Positions 52,538-60,640 of a stretch of 64,000 nt of DNA are shown piece by piece. This DNA is from Niastella vici (lineage in GTDB: Bacteria > Bacteroidota > Bacteroidia > Chitinophagales > Chitinophagaceae). The DNA lies in contig NZ_LVYD01000013.1 of NCBI RefSeq assembly GCF_002077945.1, forward strand, positions 1-64,000. Reading direction: 5' to 3'. How positions within the stretch are numbered: position 1 is the first letter of the stretch; each line of letters starts with the position of its first letter. A program made the position numbers and the translations under genes. The notes under the pieces are model-generated. The model worked only from the letters and a program-made list of their open reading frames with translations. It did not search any database and had not been told where the DNA came from.

Positions 52538-53029
52538 ATGAAATCAGTAATAATCATAAGGCACGCGAAAAGCAGTTGGGATAACATGGGAGTTGATGAC
52601 TTTGATCGCCCCCTGAATGATCGCGGTAAAGAAGATGCGCCCAAAATGGCTAAAAGACTGCAAGAACGAAATGTAACAATCGATGCTTTTATTTCAAGCT
52701 CAGCTAAACGGGCCCGCAAAACTGCAGCCCTGTTCATAAAAGAATTCGGCGGCGAAAAAGAGGAAATTATTTTAGTACCTGAGTTATACCTGGCAGGCCC
52801 TGAAGCATTTTATAATGCCATTGCCAATGCGCCTGCCAAAGCCAATACCATTGCGCTCTTTAGCCACAACCCCGGCATTACTGACTTTGCCAATGAACTT
52901 ACCGAAGTGCGCATTGATGATATGCCTACCTGCGCCATTTTTGCCGTTAAAGCCGATATTCAGGATTGGTCAGCGTTTAAAGACGCGGAAAAACAATACT
53001 GGTTTTTTGATTATCCAAAAGCGAAGTAG
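52538..53029 (+). CDS. SixA-like histidine phosphatase
   Basis: A 163-residue member of the histidine phosphatase (phosphoglycerate-mutase-like) superfamily, with the catalytic I-R-H9-A-K-S motif, a second conserved Arg in SSSAKRARKTA and a late His in LFSHNPGITDF. The short length and the RHAKSSW start are those of SixA, which removes phosphate from histidine phosphotransfer domains in signalling. Its position right after a response regulator and near a large kinase is suggestive, though SixA-like genes also occur alone. Confidence 0.88.
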   Translation: MKSVIIIRHAKSSWDNMGVDDFDRPLNDRGKEDAPKMAKRLQERNVTIDAFISSSAKRARKTAALFIKEFGGEKEEIILVPELYLAGPEAFYNAIANAPAKANTIALFSHNPGITDFANELTEVRIDDMPTCAIFAVKADIQDWSAFKDAEKQYWFFDYPKAK

Positions 53030-53086
53030 CGCTGGGATGATTGGGAGCGATGAGATCACCTGGCAGGTGCCTGCGGTTTAATGCAT

Positions 53087-54202
53087 TTATTTTTTGATCT
53101 GGTCAACCAGGTCACCAATAACCTTTTTATATACTTCCATATCAAATGCTGATTGCCTGTAAGGAAACGTCTTTACGGCTTCCAGTGCTTTTGACAGGGC
53201 AAATTGGTTCTGTGGAACAGTATAGGCCAGCTGTTGTGTAAACAGATGCGTGGCTAAATATTCCTGTTCTGCCTGCCCGGGCGTGGCTACCAGAATGCTT
53301 TTTTTGCCAAGCTTCAACAGGTCCATAACCGTGGTATAGCCCGACCGGCTAATCACGAATTCCGAATCACATATCAATTGATTCAACAGGCTGGCTGGCG
53401 CATGATTGTATATGGTAAGGTTACCTTCCACCCTGGCACCGGAGTTTTCTGCCGGCAATGCCCTTACCAATACGGTTTTACCCGGCTGTTGTTTCAGGAA
53501 TGGCAGTAACAGGTTTTCAAAAATAGTACGTTGCGGTTCGGGCCCCGAAAGAATGATCAATAAATTTATAGCGCATTTTTCTGCTTTACAGGGGGTGAAC
53601 CGGCTTAGGGCGCCGATATACTGAACAGGTATCGCCGGTAATTTCGATGGATTAGACAGTTCACCAGCCAGTGTTGGGGAGCCTTTTTGATCGGGTACCC
53701 AACAGGTTGAAAACCGTTGAATGCGGCGATAATTGAACCATTGCACCAGGCGGTTGGTAAGGCGGCCCAACCCGGTTTTAATATATAGCTGGTGGGTTAT
53801 AAAAACCGAATGAACGCCGGGTGCATAAAGGCCGAACCGGTTGTCGGAAATAATGCAATGGACTTGTTTCGACTTCAGGAAAATATTTAACCAGGTATTT
53901 TCGTTATTGATTTTGATCAATATTTTTGGCGTCTGGAGGATGAGCCGCACAATTGTACCCCACCTGTTTTTACCGTATTTCAAATTATACCCTGCTAAAT
54001 GCACGTAAACAAGCTCAGGAAACTCCTTGATCAATAAAGCTTTTTGCGTTGAATTACAGGCTATAATAACGTTGCAACCCTGATGTAGTAATTCGAGGAT
54101 GATGGGAATACAACGCGTAGTATGCCCCAATCCCCAATCCAACGGCGATAGCAATACGACGGGTTTTTCCGGTGTGTTGTTAAATTTGTTGCTTTCGGCC
54201 AA
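53087..54202 (-). CDS. MurG/GT28-like glycosyltransferase
   Basis: A 371-residue GT-B fold protein. The N-terminal start VVLLSPLDWGLGHTTRC contains the Gly-rich GxGH loop of the family, and the C-terminal nucleotide-sugar site shows the DSEFVISRSGYTTVMDLLKLGK block (SGxTTxxE/D-like). It has no transmembrane helix, so it is probably a peripheral enzyme working on a lipid or polysaccharide acceptor at the inner membrane. Specific donor and acceptor are unknown. Divergent from the small lipoprotein gene. Confidence 0.82.
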   Translation of the reverse strand: MAESNKFNNTPEKPVVLLSPLDWGLGHTTRCIPIILELLHQGCNVIIACNSTQKALLIKEFPELVYVHLAGYNLKYGKNRWGTIVRLILQTPKILIKINNENTWLNIFLKSKQVHCIISDNRFGLYAPGVHSVFITHQLYIKTGLGRLTNRLVQWFNYRRIQRFSTCWVPDQKGSPTLAGELSNPSKLPAIPVQYIGALSRFTPCKAEKCAINLLIILSGPEPQRTIFENLLLPFLKQQPGKTVLVRALPAENSGARVEGNLTIYNHAPASLLNQLICDSEFVISRSGYTTVMDLLKLGKKSILVATPGQAEQEYLATHLFTQQLAYTVPQNQFALSKALEAVKTFPYRQSAFDMEVYKKVIGDLVDQIKK

Positions 54203-54255
54203 TATGAAATACTAATTTGTTCGTAAAATAGTTTAATTTAGTAAGAACCAAGTAT

Positions 54256-54399
54256 ATGAAGAAAGTAAGTTATTCCGTGATCGTTTTGTTAATTATCAGC
54301 CTGGTTATTGCCAGTTGCAGTTCAGGTAATCGCATCAGTGGTGGCGGTTCATCCAAAAAATGCGGCTGTGGTTTAAACAGGGGATTTGTAGGTTATTAA
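54256..54399 (+). CDS. 47-residue lipoprotein with CGCG-type tail
   Basis: A short gene: ATG at 54256, TAA at 54397-54399. The product has a basic start MKKVSYS, a hydrophobic core VIVLLIISLVIA, a lipobox ending A-S-C20, a Ser/Gly linker, then SKKCGCGLNRGFVGY. Cys20 is the lipidation site, and the CGC pair near the end could be a metal-binding or disulfide element. Tiny lipoproteins with this kind of ending are common in Bacteroidota and unstudied as far as I know. The coding frame differs from that of the overlapping upstream part of the next gene. Confidence 0.7.
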   Translation: MKKVSYSVIVLLIISLVIASCSSGNRISGGGSSKKCGCGLNRGFVGY

Positions 54400-54413
54400 A
54401 GCCGAACCAGACA

Positions 54414-54662
54414 ATGAAAAACTCTAATCGTGATCTGCTTGTCCTCGTGAAGGATGCCTATACAAATAAGGAAGCTATGCAATTTGAGCTTCAACAGTTG
54501 AACCTGTTACTCGTAAACTTCGAAACACTGGATAGTTTTTGCATAGCGCATGAAGTATTCGATATTCAAAAGTACCGGGTACTGAAAAAGAAATCACAAT
54601 TACAGAAGATCATTGAAAAGGAAACTTTAAAGCCTTTTGTTTTTATTTGCAACAAGAATTAA
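54414..54662 (+). CDS. small hypothetical protein
   Basis: From ATG 54414 the product is 82 residues; an upstream in-frame ATG at 54360 would lie inside the lipoprotein gene, so I prefer the later one. It is helical, with leucine and glutamine heptads in the middle (about 15-40) that could form a coiled coil. No signal peptide, membrane segment or known motif. It ends 20 bases before a strong bidirectional terminator shared with the aminotransferase. I do not recognise it. Confidence 0.6.
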   Translation: MKNSNRDLLVLVKDAYTNKEAMQFELQQLNLLLVNFETLDSFCIAHEVFDIQKYRVLKKKSQLQKIIEKETLKPFVFICNKN

Positions 54663-54681
54663 CCTGTCTGTCTTAAGCATA

Positions 54682-54721
54682 AAAAAAGAGATAAAGAGAA
54701 TACTCCCTTTATCTCTTTTTT
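54682..54721. terminator. bidirectional intrinsic terminator
   Basis: AAAAAAGAGATAAAG and CTTTATCTCTTTTTT form a perfect 15-bp stem. With T-tracts on both strands it closes the convergent small gene (plus) and aminotransferase (minus). Confidence 0.92.
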
Positions 54722-54735
54722 CATTTATGACCGTT

Positions 54736-55992
54736 TTAGCTTAATTGCTTTAACGCATTCCTGAGTTGATCGATCATGGCGCTGATCTCTTCTTTTTTAC
54801 AGGTGCCAACACTTAAGCGGTACCAGGGTGAGGACTTGTCGGCCCCAAACGCATAAAAAGGAACCACCGCCAGTTTGGCCTCATTCAGCAAATATGCAGT
54901 TACATCGCTTTGTTGCAATAACTGGTTGCCACCGGCTGTTTTTTTACCAACCAGGTCAATTTTTATGGTCAAATAAATAGCGGCCTGCGGCGCAATGGCA
55001 TCTACTGAAAAACCTTCGCTCTTCAATTGCTGCAAGCCATTGTATATATCACGTAGCCGAACTTCTACCTCGCCTCTGAATTGTTGCAGGTAACTATCTA
55101 TCGCTTCTTTGTTATACAGGAAACGGGCAACGGCTTTTTGTTCGGCCATAGGCGCCCAGGACCCAACATGGCTCATGATCGCTTTCATTTTATCGAGGAT
55201 CAACTGCGGACCAAATGCCCAGCCCACCCGCACGCCGGTAGCAGCAAATGCTTTACTGATGGCGTCAATGAAAATGGTAAATGGTTTCATGGCAGGGCGC
55301 AATGAAACCGGGTTGTAATGTTCTATATCACCAAATGTAAGCTGCCAGTACATTTGATCATACATCACGTATAATTTCTTCTCATGGTCGCCGCGGCGGT
55401 TGTTTTCTTCCAGCACCATATCGCAAATGGCTTCCAGATCGTGTTTGGTGAACGTGGTACCGGTAGGGTTTTGTGGCGAGCACAGTGCCAGCAGGGTAGC
55501 GCCTTTTAAATGCGGTTTAATATCTTTTGCAATGGGCATAAAGTTATTTTCGGCCCGTGCTTCTACCACTATATGTTCGGCCCCTACAAAATGCGTATAA
55601 TGGTTATTGTTCCACGAAGGAACTGCATAGATCACTTTGTCTTCTTTATCGCAAATGGCGCGGTATAACGAATAGATCAATGGCCGGCCGCCGCAGGATA
55701 CCAATATCTCAGCGGGGGTATAGTTCAACTGTTCCCGCTCTTTTAAAAAATACGCAATGGCCTCCCGCAGGTCAAGGTTACCCTCTGCGGCGGGGTAATT
55801 GGTAAAATGGTTCCGGTATGCCGTTATGATCTCTTCTTCCAGGCCTTTGGGAATAGGAAAAATGGCCGGGTCAAAATCGCCCACCGTAAAGTTGTAGATC
55901 TTTTCTCCCGCCCGGATCTTATCGCGTATTTCACCGCCCAGTTTTACTATTTCCGATCCAATCAATGTTTCTGCAAGATGGCTAAGTTTCAT
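54736..55992 (-). CDS. class I/II PLP-dependent aminotransferase
   Basis: A 418-residue fold-type I aminotransferase of the aspartate/aromatic type. Visible blocks are SCGGRPLIYSLYRAI (cofactor pocket), CSPQNPTGTTF (Asn for PLP), YDQMYWQL (Asp/Tyr), the Schiff-base Lys in DAISKAFAATGVRVGWAFG (about residue 245) and the substrate Arg in WYRLSVGTC near the end. It has no signal peptide. The exact amino acid pair cannot be inferred. Confidence 0.93.
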   Translation of the reverse strand: MKLSHLAETLIGSEIVKLGGEIRDKIRAGEKIYNFTVGDFDPAIFPIPKGLEEEIITAYRNHFTNYPAAEGNLDLREAIAYFLKEREQLNYTPAEILVSCGGRPLIYSLYRAICDKEDKVIYAVPSWNNNHYTHFVGAEHIVVEARAENNFMPIAKDIKPHLKGATLLALCSPQNPTGTTFTKHDLEAICDMVLEENNRRGDHEKKLYVMYDQMYWQLTFGDIEHYNPVSLRPAMKPFTIFIDAISKAFAATGVRVGWAFGPQLILDKMKAIMSHVGSWAPMAEQKAVARFLYNKEAIDSYLQQFRGEVEVRLRDIYNGLQQLKSEGFSVDAIAPQAAIYLTIKIDLVGKKTAGGNQLLQQSDVTAYLLNEAKLAVVPFYAFGADKSSPWYRLSVGTCKKEEISAMIDQLRNALKQLS

Positions 55993-56141
55993 CTGTAAAT
56001 ATTAGGTGTTTTTTATGGCCGAACCCGCCTCACCGGGCGAGCCGCTATTCCCCTGATACAAAATTAAATTATCGTAAACAAAAAGGAGGTATAATCAATG
56101 GCGATGGGCATTTTTGACAGGCTCACCCATTGGGCAACTGA

Positions 56142-56213
56142 GCCATCCAGGGGAGTCGAACCCCCGACCTGTTAATTACGAATCAACTGCTCTGCCAGCT
56201 GAGCTAGGATGGC
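56142..56213 (-). tRNA. tRNA-Thr (CGT)
   Basis: The reverse complement forms a 72-base cloverleaf with acceptor GCCATCC/GGATGGC, D arm TAGCTCAGCTGGCAGAGCA, anticodon arm GTTGA-TTCGTAA-TTAAC (anticodon CGT) and T arm GGGGG-TTCGACT-CCCCT. CCA is not encoded. Confidence 0.93.
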
Positions 56214-56287
56214 TTGCAATGCGCTGTAAAATTAATAAACTCTATAATCTTTTAACGGCTGCCCGCTAATGTTGCCTTATCTGGCTT

Positions 56288-56322
56288 TTTACATGTAACT
56301 TTTCAACCATGTTAACATGTAT
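56288..56322. promoter_or_regulatory. paired ACATGT sites upstream of the TlpA-like operon
   Basis: TTTACATGTAA (56288-56298) and TTAACATGTAT (56312-56322) occur 24 bases apart (start to start). The same words, in the same order and 26 bases apart, lie upstream of the multi-PAS kinase at 44099. The second site overlaps the palindrome CATGTTAACATG. The start codon is 83 bases away. Confidence 0.5.
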
Positions 56323-56404
56323 ATAGCGTTACTTTTACAAGGAATTAACAACTTAACCGTTTTTATTTTCAATAATTCAGGGATTTTTCTGTTATTGCAA
56401 CACT

Positions 56405-57847
56405 ATGAAAAGATTTTTATCGCTGGCTATACTGTTGATAAGCTGTATGTTAACTGAGGCGCAATCTGGCTATAATATTCCTATTACGCTAAAACCTTAT
56501 AAGAATACTTATATCTATCTGGGTTACTATTATGGAACCAAGGTAAAAGCCCTGGCCGATTCGGCATTACTCGATGCCAATGGTAAAGGCGTATTTTCAG
56601 GGAAGGAACCGTTGCCGGGCGGCATTTACTTTGTAGTTTCGCCCCGCAAGGAGATCCTGTTCGAGGTGCTGATCGATAAACAACAGCAATTCTCTATCGC
56701 AGCCGATTCGGCAACTTTACCCAATAATGTACAGTTTACGGGTTCAACCGAAAATTCCCTGTTCCAGCTATATACCAGGTTCACCAACAACATAGGCAAC
56801 GATATCAACAAAACAACTACTGAATTCAAGGATGCAAAAAATGCAAAGGATTCAGCAAGGTTGCGGAACCGGTTAAAGCAGCTTACCGATCGCATGCAGG
56901 TATACCGCGATAGTTTGATCGCTAAAAATCCCAACTCATTTTTAACGGTATTGTTCCAGGCGATGAAGGAACCGGTGGTACCACCAGGTTCAAAACACCC
57001 GGGTGGCAAGTACGATTCGCTGTATGCCTACCAGTATTTTAAATCGCATTACTGGGATGGCATTTCATTCAGCGACGGCAGGCTGGTACGAACGCCTTTC
57101 TTTGAAGCAAAACTGGAAAAATATTATAAAGAGCTGGTTGTTCCCAACCCCGATTCAATAAAGCTGGAAGTAGATCATATGTTGCTGTATTCAAGAAGCA
57201 ATACTGAAATGTTTAAATTCCTGCTGGTTCATTTTGTGCAGAAATACGTTAACCCCGAATACATGGGCCAGGATGCTGTATTTGTTCACCTGTTTGAGAA
57301 ATATATAAATACCGGGCAGGCAGATTTTTTTACCAAGCAGTATAAAGATTTTATGTTCAAGCGGGCCTACAGCATGATGGCTAACCTTATAGGACAACCG
57401 GCAGCCAATCTGGAGCTGGTTGATACACTCGACAAGCCCACGCCCCTGTATAATATAAACAGTGAATTTACCGTGATCTGTTTCTGGGACCCTACCTGCA
57501 GCCATTGTAAAGAAACTGTTCCCAAGGTTGATTCAATTTTTAAAGCCAAATGGAAGAATGAAGGCGTTGCCGTATACGGCGTAATGGTTGATGGAGGAAA
57601 AGATGCCTGGAAAAAATTTATCAACGACAATAATCTCAGCGGCTGGTCGCATGTTTATCAGCTGCCTTCCCAGCAAAAAGAAGAAGAAGCTGCCGGGAAA
57701 CCGAATTACCGGCAGTTATATGATGTGTATCAAACGCCCATTTTGTATCTGTTAGATAAGAATAAGAATATCATAGCTAAAAAGCTCGGCTATCTGCAAA
57801 TTGATGAAGTGATTGACCTTAAACTTAAAAATAAAAAATCCAACTAG
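56405..57847 (+). CDS. TlpA-like thioredoxin-fold protein with DUF4369/DUF5106-type domains
   Basis: A 480-residue exported protein (signal MKRFLSLAILLISCMLTEAQ). An N-terminal DUF4369-like domain (about 20-120) and a helical DUF5106-like middle (about 125-330) precede a thioredoxin fold with the redox motif W-D-P-T-C-S-H-C-K and a TPILYLLDKNKNI cis-Pro region. It probably reduces or isomerises disulfides in the periplasm. It is followed by a parvulin chaperone gene starting four bases past its stop codon, so the two form an envelope-folding operon. Confidence 0.88.
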   Translation: MKRFLSLAILLISCMLTEAQSGYNIPITLKPYKNTYIYLGYYYGTKVKALADSALLDANGKGVFSGKEPLPGGIYFVVSPRKEILFEVLIDKQQQFSIAADSATLPNNVQFTGSTENSLFQLYTRFTNNIGNDINKTTTEFKDAKNAKDSARLRNRLKQLTDRMQVYRDSLIAKNPNSFLTVLFQAMKEPVVPPGSKHPGGKYDSLYAYQYFKSHYWDGISFSDGRLVRTPFFEAKLEKYYKELVVPNPDSIKLEVDHMLLYSRSNTEMFKFLLVHFVQKYVNPEYMGQDAVFVHLFEKYINTGQADFFTKQYKDFMFKRAYSMMANLIGQPAANLELVDTLDKPTPLYNINSEFTVICFWDPTCSHCKETVPKVDSIFKAKWKNEGVAVYGVMVDGGKDAWKKFINDNNLSGWSHVYQLPSQQKEEEAAGKPNYRQLYDVYQTPILYLLDKNKNIIAKKLGYLQIDEVIDLKLKNKKSN

Positions 57848-57851
57848 CATT

Positions 57852-59798
57852 ATGAGTGTTATCAGTAAAGCAGCGGGTGCTTCATTATTGATCTTCATGA
57901 CCGCCACCGGAAACGCCCAGGTATTGTTCACGTACGGCGGTAAGGCAGTTACAAAGACCGATTTTTTAAAAGCGTACAATAAGAATAATACTGAAAATAG
58001 TCCCACCGATAAATCGTACCGCGACTATCTGGAGCTGTACACGCGGTTTAAGCTAAAGGTGCAGGCGGCCCTTGACAAAAAACTGGATACAATTAGCACG
58101 CAAAAAGCGGAGTTGAACAGTTTTCGCAACCAGATCATCGACGGGTATGTACGCGACGAGGCCAGTATAAATGAACTGGTAACCGAATCTATTCTCCGCA
58201 GCAGGAAGGACATTCATATTGCCCATATTTTTGTGGCAGCCGGAAAAAATGCAACCCCCGAGGCAGTAAAAAAAGCCGAAGAGAAGATCAATGCTGCCCT
58301 GAGCCAGTTGCAAAAGGGCCAGGATTTTTCAAAGGTGGCTGCTGAGTTTTCAGAAGATCCATCCGTTTCAGTAAATAAAGGCGATGTCGGGTATGTTACA
58401 GCGTTGGTGCTGCCTTACGAACTGGAAAATGCAGTATATACAACACCGGTTGGCAAATTTTCTACTCCTGTTCGCAGTAAAGCCGGGTTCCATATTTTCA
58501 AGAACCTTGACGAAAGAGAAGGATATGGAAGAATGAAGGCCGCTCAGATCTTATTAGCATTTCCCCCCAATGCCACCAATGAGCAAAAGGCAGAAGTTAA
58601 AAAAAGAGCCGATTCAATTTATAACGTATTGACAAAAGGGAGCGATTTCAAATTGCTGGTAACCCAGTTCAGCAACGATAATATTAGCTGGCAGGCTGGT
58701 GGTGAAATGGTTGAGTTTGGGGTTGGGCAGTATGAACTGCCGTTTGAAAATGGCGCCTTCGCACTTAAAAAAGATGGTGATATCAGTGAGCCCGTAATGA
58801 GCAGTTTCGGCTATCATATTATCAAGCGGCTGCAACACAAACCTGCTGTTGCCGATACCGCGAATGCCCAGTTGAGAGAGGAGTTCAAGCAACGTATAGT
58901 GCAAAGCGACCGAATGCAGGTATCCCAGAAAATGTTGCTGAAAAAAGTGCTCCAGACCACCGGGTTTAAAAAGTATCCGGTAAATGAACAACTCCTGTTC
59001 ATTATGGCCGACAGTGTTTTTGCCAATAAGCACCTGCCTGTGTTTGCCGATCTCAATGCAAAAACACCCCTGTTCTCGTTTACCAAAAAAACGATTACTG
59101 TAAAGGATTTTCAGGCCAACCTCGAAATGATCAGGAACTATGAGAACATGCGGGCCGGTAAAACCAATCAACAGCTGTATGATGAATTTATAGAAGTGAG
59201 CGCTTTTGATTATTACCGCCAGCACCTCGAAGAATACAATAAAGAGTTTGCCTATCAGTTGAACGAATTTAAAGAAGGCAACCTGCTGTTTGAAATTATG
59301 CAACGTAAAATATGGGACCCCGCATCTACCGATTCGGCCGGTTTGAAAAAATATTATACGGCGCATAAAGACAAATACTGGTGGGAAAGCAGCGCCGATG
59401 CTATCATTTTTACCGCTACCAATGAAAAGGCATCAGAAGAATACAGGAATAAGGTGAAGGAGAATTATAAAGACTGGAAAAAATATATTGACCTCAGTGG
59501 CGGGCATTTACAGGGCGACTCGGGCCGGTTTGAATTAGGCCAGATCCCTGTTGTTGACAGAACAAATTTCACCGAAGGCCTTATAACCGCCAACGTGAGA
59601 AATGAAACCGATAACACCGTTGCATTCGCTTACATAGTTAAATTATATCCCAATCGCGAAGTACGTGGGTTTGCTGATGCCCGCGGTTTTGTGATCAACG
59701 ATTACCAGCTGTATCTCGAAGAACAGTGGATCGCTGAATTAAAAAAGAAATATCCGGTAAAAATAAATGAAGCCGTTCTGAAAAGCTTGTCAAAGTAG
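57852..59798 (+). CDS. periplasmic double-parvulin peptidyl-prolyl isomerase
   Basis: A 648-residue exported protein. The Met at 57813 would overlap the preceding gene and precede a basic, non-signal start; the ATG at 57852 gives the signal peptide SKAAGASLLIFMTATGNAQ. A SurA-like chaperone region (about 20-115) is followed by two PpiC/parvulin domains (about 120-220, with DVGYVTALVLPYELENAV and FHIFKNLDEREGYG; about 225-330, with FGYHIIKRLQHK) and a long alpha-helical C-terminal part without a recognised domain. It should act on outer-membrane or secreted proteins. Confidence 0.9.
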   Translation: MSVISKAAGASLLIFMTATGNAQVLFTYGGKAVTKTDFLKAYNKNNTENSPTDKSYRDYLELYTRFKLKVQAALDKKLDTISTQKAELNSFRNQIIDGYVRDEASINELVTESILRSRKDIHIAHIFVAAGKNATPEAVKKAEEKINAALSQLQKGQDFSKVAAEFSEDPSVSVNKGDVGYVTALVLPYELENAVYTTPVGKFSTPVRSKAGFHIFKNLDEREGYGRMKAAQILLAFPPNATNEQKAEVKKRADSIYNVLTKGSDFKLLVTQFSNDNISWQAGGEMVEFGVGQYELPFENGAFALKKDGDISEPVMSSFGYHIIKRLQHKPAVADTANAQLREEFKQRIVQSDRMQVSQKMLLKKVLQTTGFKKYPVNEQLLFIMADSVFANKHLPVFADLNAKTPLFSFTKKTITVKDFQANLEMIRNYENMRAGKTNQQLYDEFIEVSAFDYYRQHLEEYNKEFAYQLNEFKEGNLLFEIMQRKIWDPASTDSAGLKKYYTAHKDKYWWESSADAIIFTATNEKASEEYRNKVKENYKDWKKYIDLSGGHLQGDSGRFELGQIPVVDRTNFTEGLITANVRNETDNTVAFAYIVKLYPNREVRGFADARGFVINDYQLYLEEQWIAELKKKYPVKINEAVLKSLSK

Positions 59799-59868
59799 TT
59801 TTAAACTTAATGCAACTATAGCAGTCAAAGCAGGGCTTATTTATAAACACCCTGTAAAACAACTACGT

Positions 59869-60567
59869 ATGATCGCAAAACGACTTATTTATTTGTTCGT
59901 TATCAGCTGTATTAGTGTAACTTCCTTTGCCCAGAACGGAGCTGCCTGGTTAAAAGGCGGCGTAAACTTTGCCAATGTATCTTATAATAGTAATGGCGAA
60001 GTAGATAATGCCAATATACTTACTTCATTTCATGTTGGTATAGTAGGCGATATTCCCATTTTAAAGGTGCTGGCCATTCAACCCGGTATATTATTTACCG
60101 GCAAAGGGTCCAAAATTCAAAGTGGTAACTCAACCGATCTCAATTATTATAAAGCAACTGTTAACCCAACGTACATTGAGGTGCCTGTAAATGCGGTGAT
60201 CAAACTGCCCCTGGCATCAGATGAATCAAATTTCTTTTTTGGTGCTGGTCCGTACATAGCCATTGGCGTTGGTGGCAAACGTAAAATTGAAGGAAAGACT
60301 GTGGGCGTGGCATTCAGCAGTAACGAGAAAATTGAATACAGCAACGACGATCCTTCCACATTCAATAATGAAGAAGGCGCCGGCCTGGGCGTTATGAGAA
60401 GATTTGATTATGGCTTGAATGGCATCGCCGGTTTTCAGTTAGGTAAGGGCATGATAGCGCTTAATTATGGATATGGTTTGGCCAAACTGCAATCGGGTAC
60501 AAACAGCTCGGCCGACAATAATAACAAACATCGTGTATTAAGTATCTCCGTAGGATTTAGATTATAA
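59869..60567 (+). CDS. outer-membrane beta-barrel protein (OMP_b-brl type)
   Basis: A 232-residue exported protein with signal peptide MIAKRLIYLFVISCISVTSFAQ and alternating amphipathic strands (GGVNFANVSYNS, IQPGILFTGKGSK, FFFGAGPYIAIGVG), finishing with VLSISVGFRL. This is the small porin/PorT-like fold of Bacteroidota. Specific role is unknown. A strong terminator follows. Confidence 0.82.
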   Translation: MIAKRLIYLFVISCISVTSFAQNGAAWLKGGVNFANVSYNSNGEVDNANILTSFHVGIVGDIPILKVLAIQPGILFTGKGSKIQSGNSTDLNYYKATVNPTYIEVPVNAVIKLPLASDESNFFFGAGPYIAIGVGGKRKIEGKTVGVAFSSNEKIEYSNDDPSTFNNEEGAGLGVMRRFDYGLNGIAGFQLGKGMIALNYGYGLAKLQSGTNSSADNNNKHRVLSISVGFRL

Positions 60568-60584
60568 TATTCTTATCATTGACT

Positions 60585-60640
60585 CGGAAGTTTTGTGAAT
60601 GTGCTTTATCGCAATGCAAAACTTCCGGGTTTTTCTTTTT
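60585..60640 (+). terminator. intrinsic terminator after the beta-barrel gene
   Basis: CGGAAGTTTTG and CAAAACTTCCG form an 11-bp stem with a 21-base loop, followed by GGTTTTTCTTTTTT. The convergent gene ends at the same point, so it may be shared. Confidence 0.88.

Noticed and set aside
58614-59366. A 250-codon antisense frame inside the parvulin gene
   Set aside because: The plus-strand gene has a signal peptide and parvulin motifs; the antisense frame has no recognisable features.
59820-59856. CAGGG...CCCTG pairing upstream of the 59869 beta-barrel gene
   Set aside because: Only five base pairs with a long loop and no T-tract; too weak to call a terminator.
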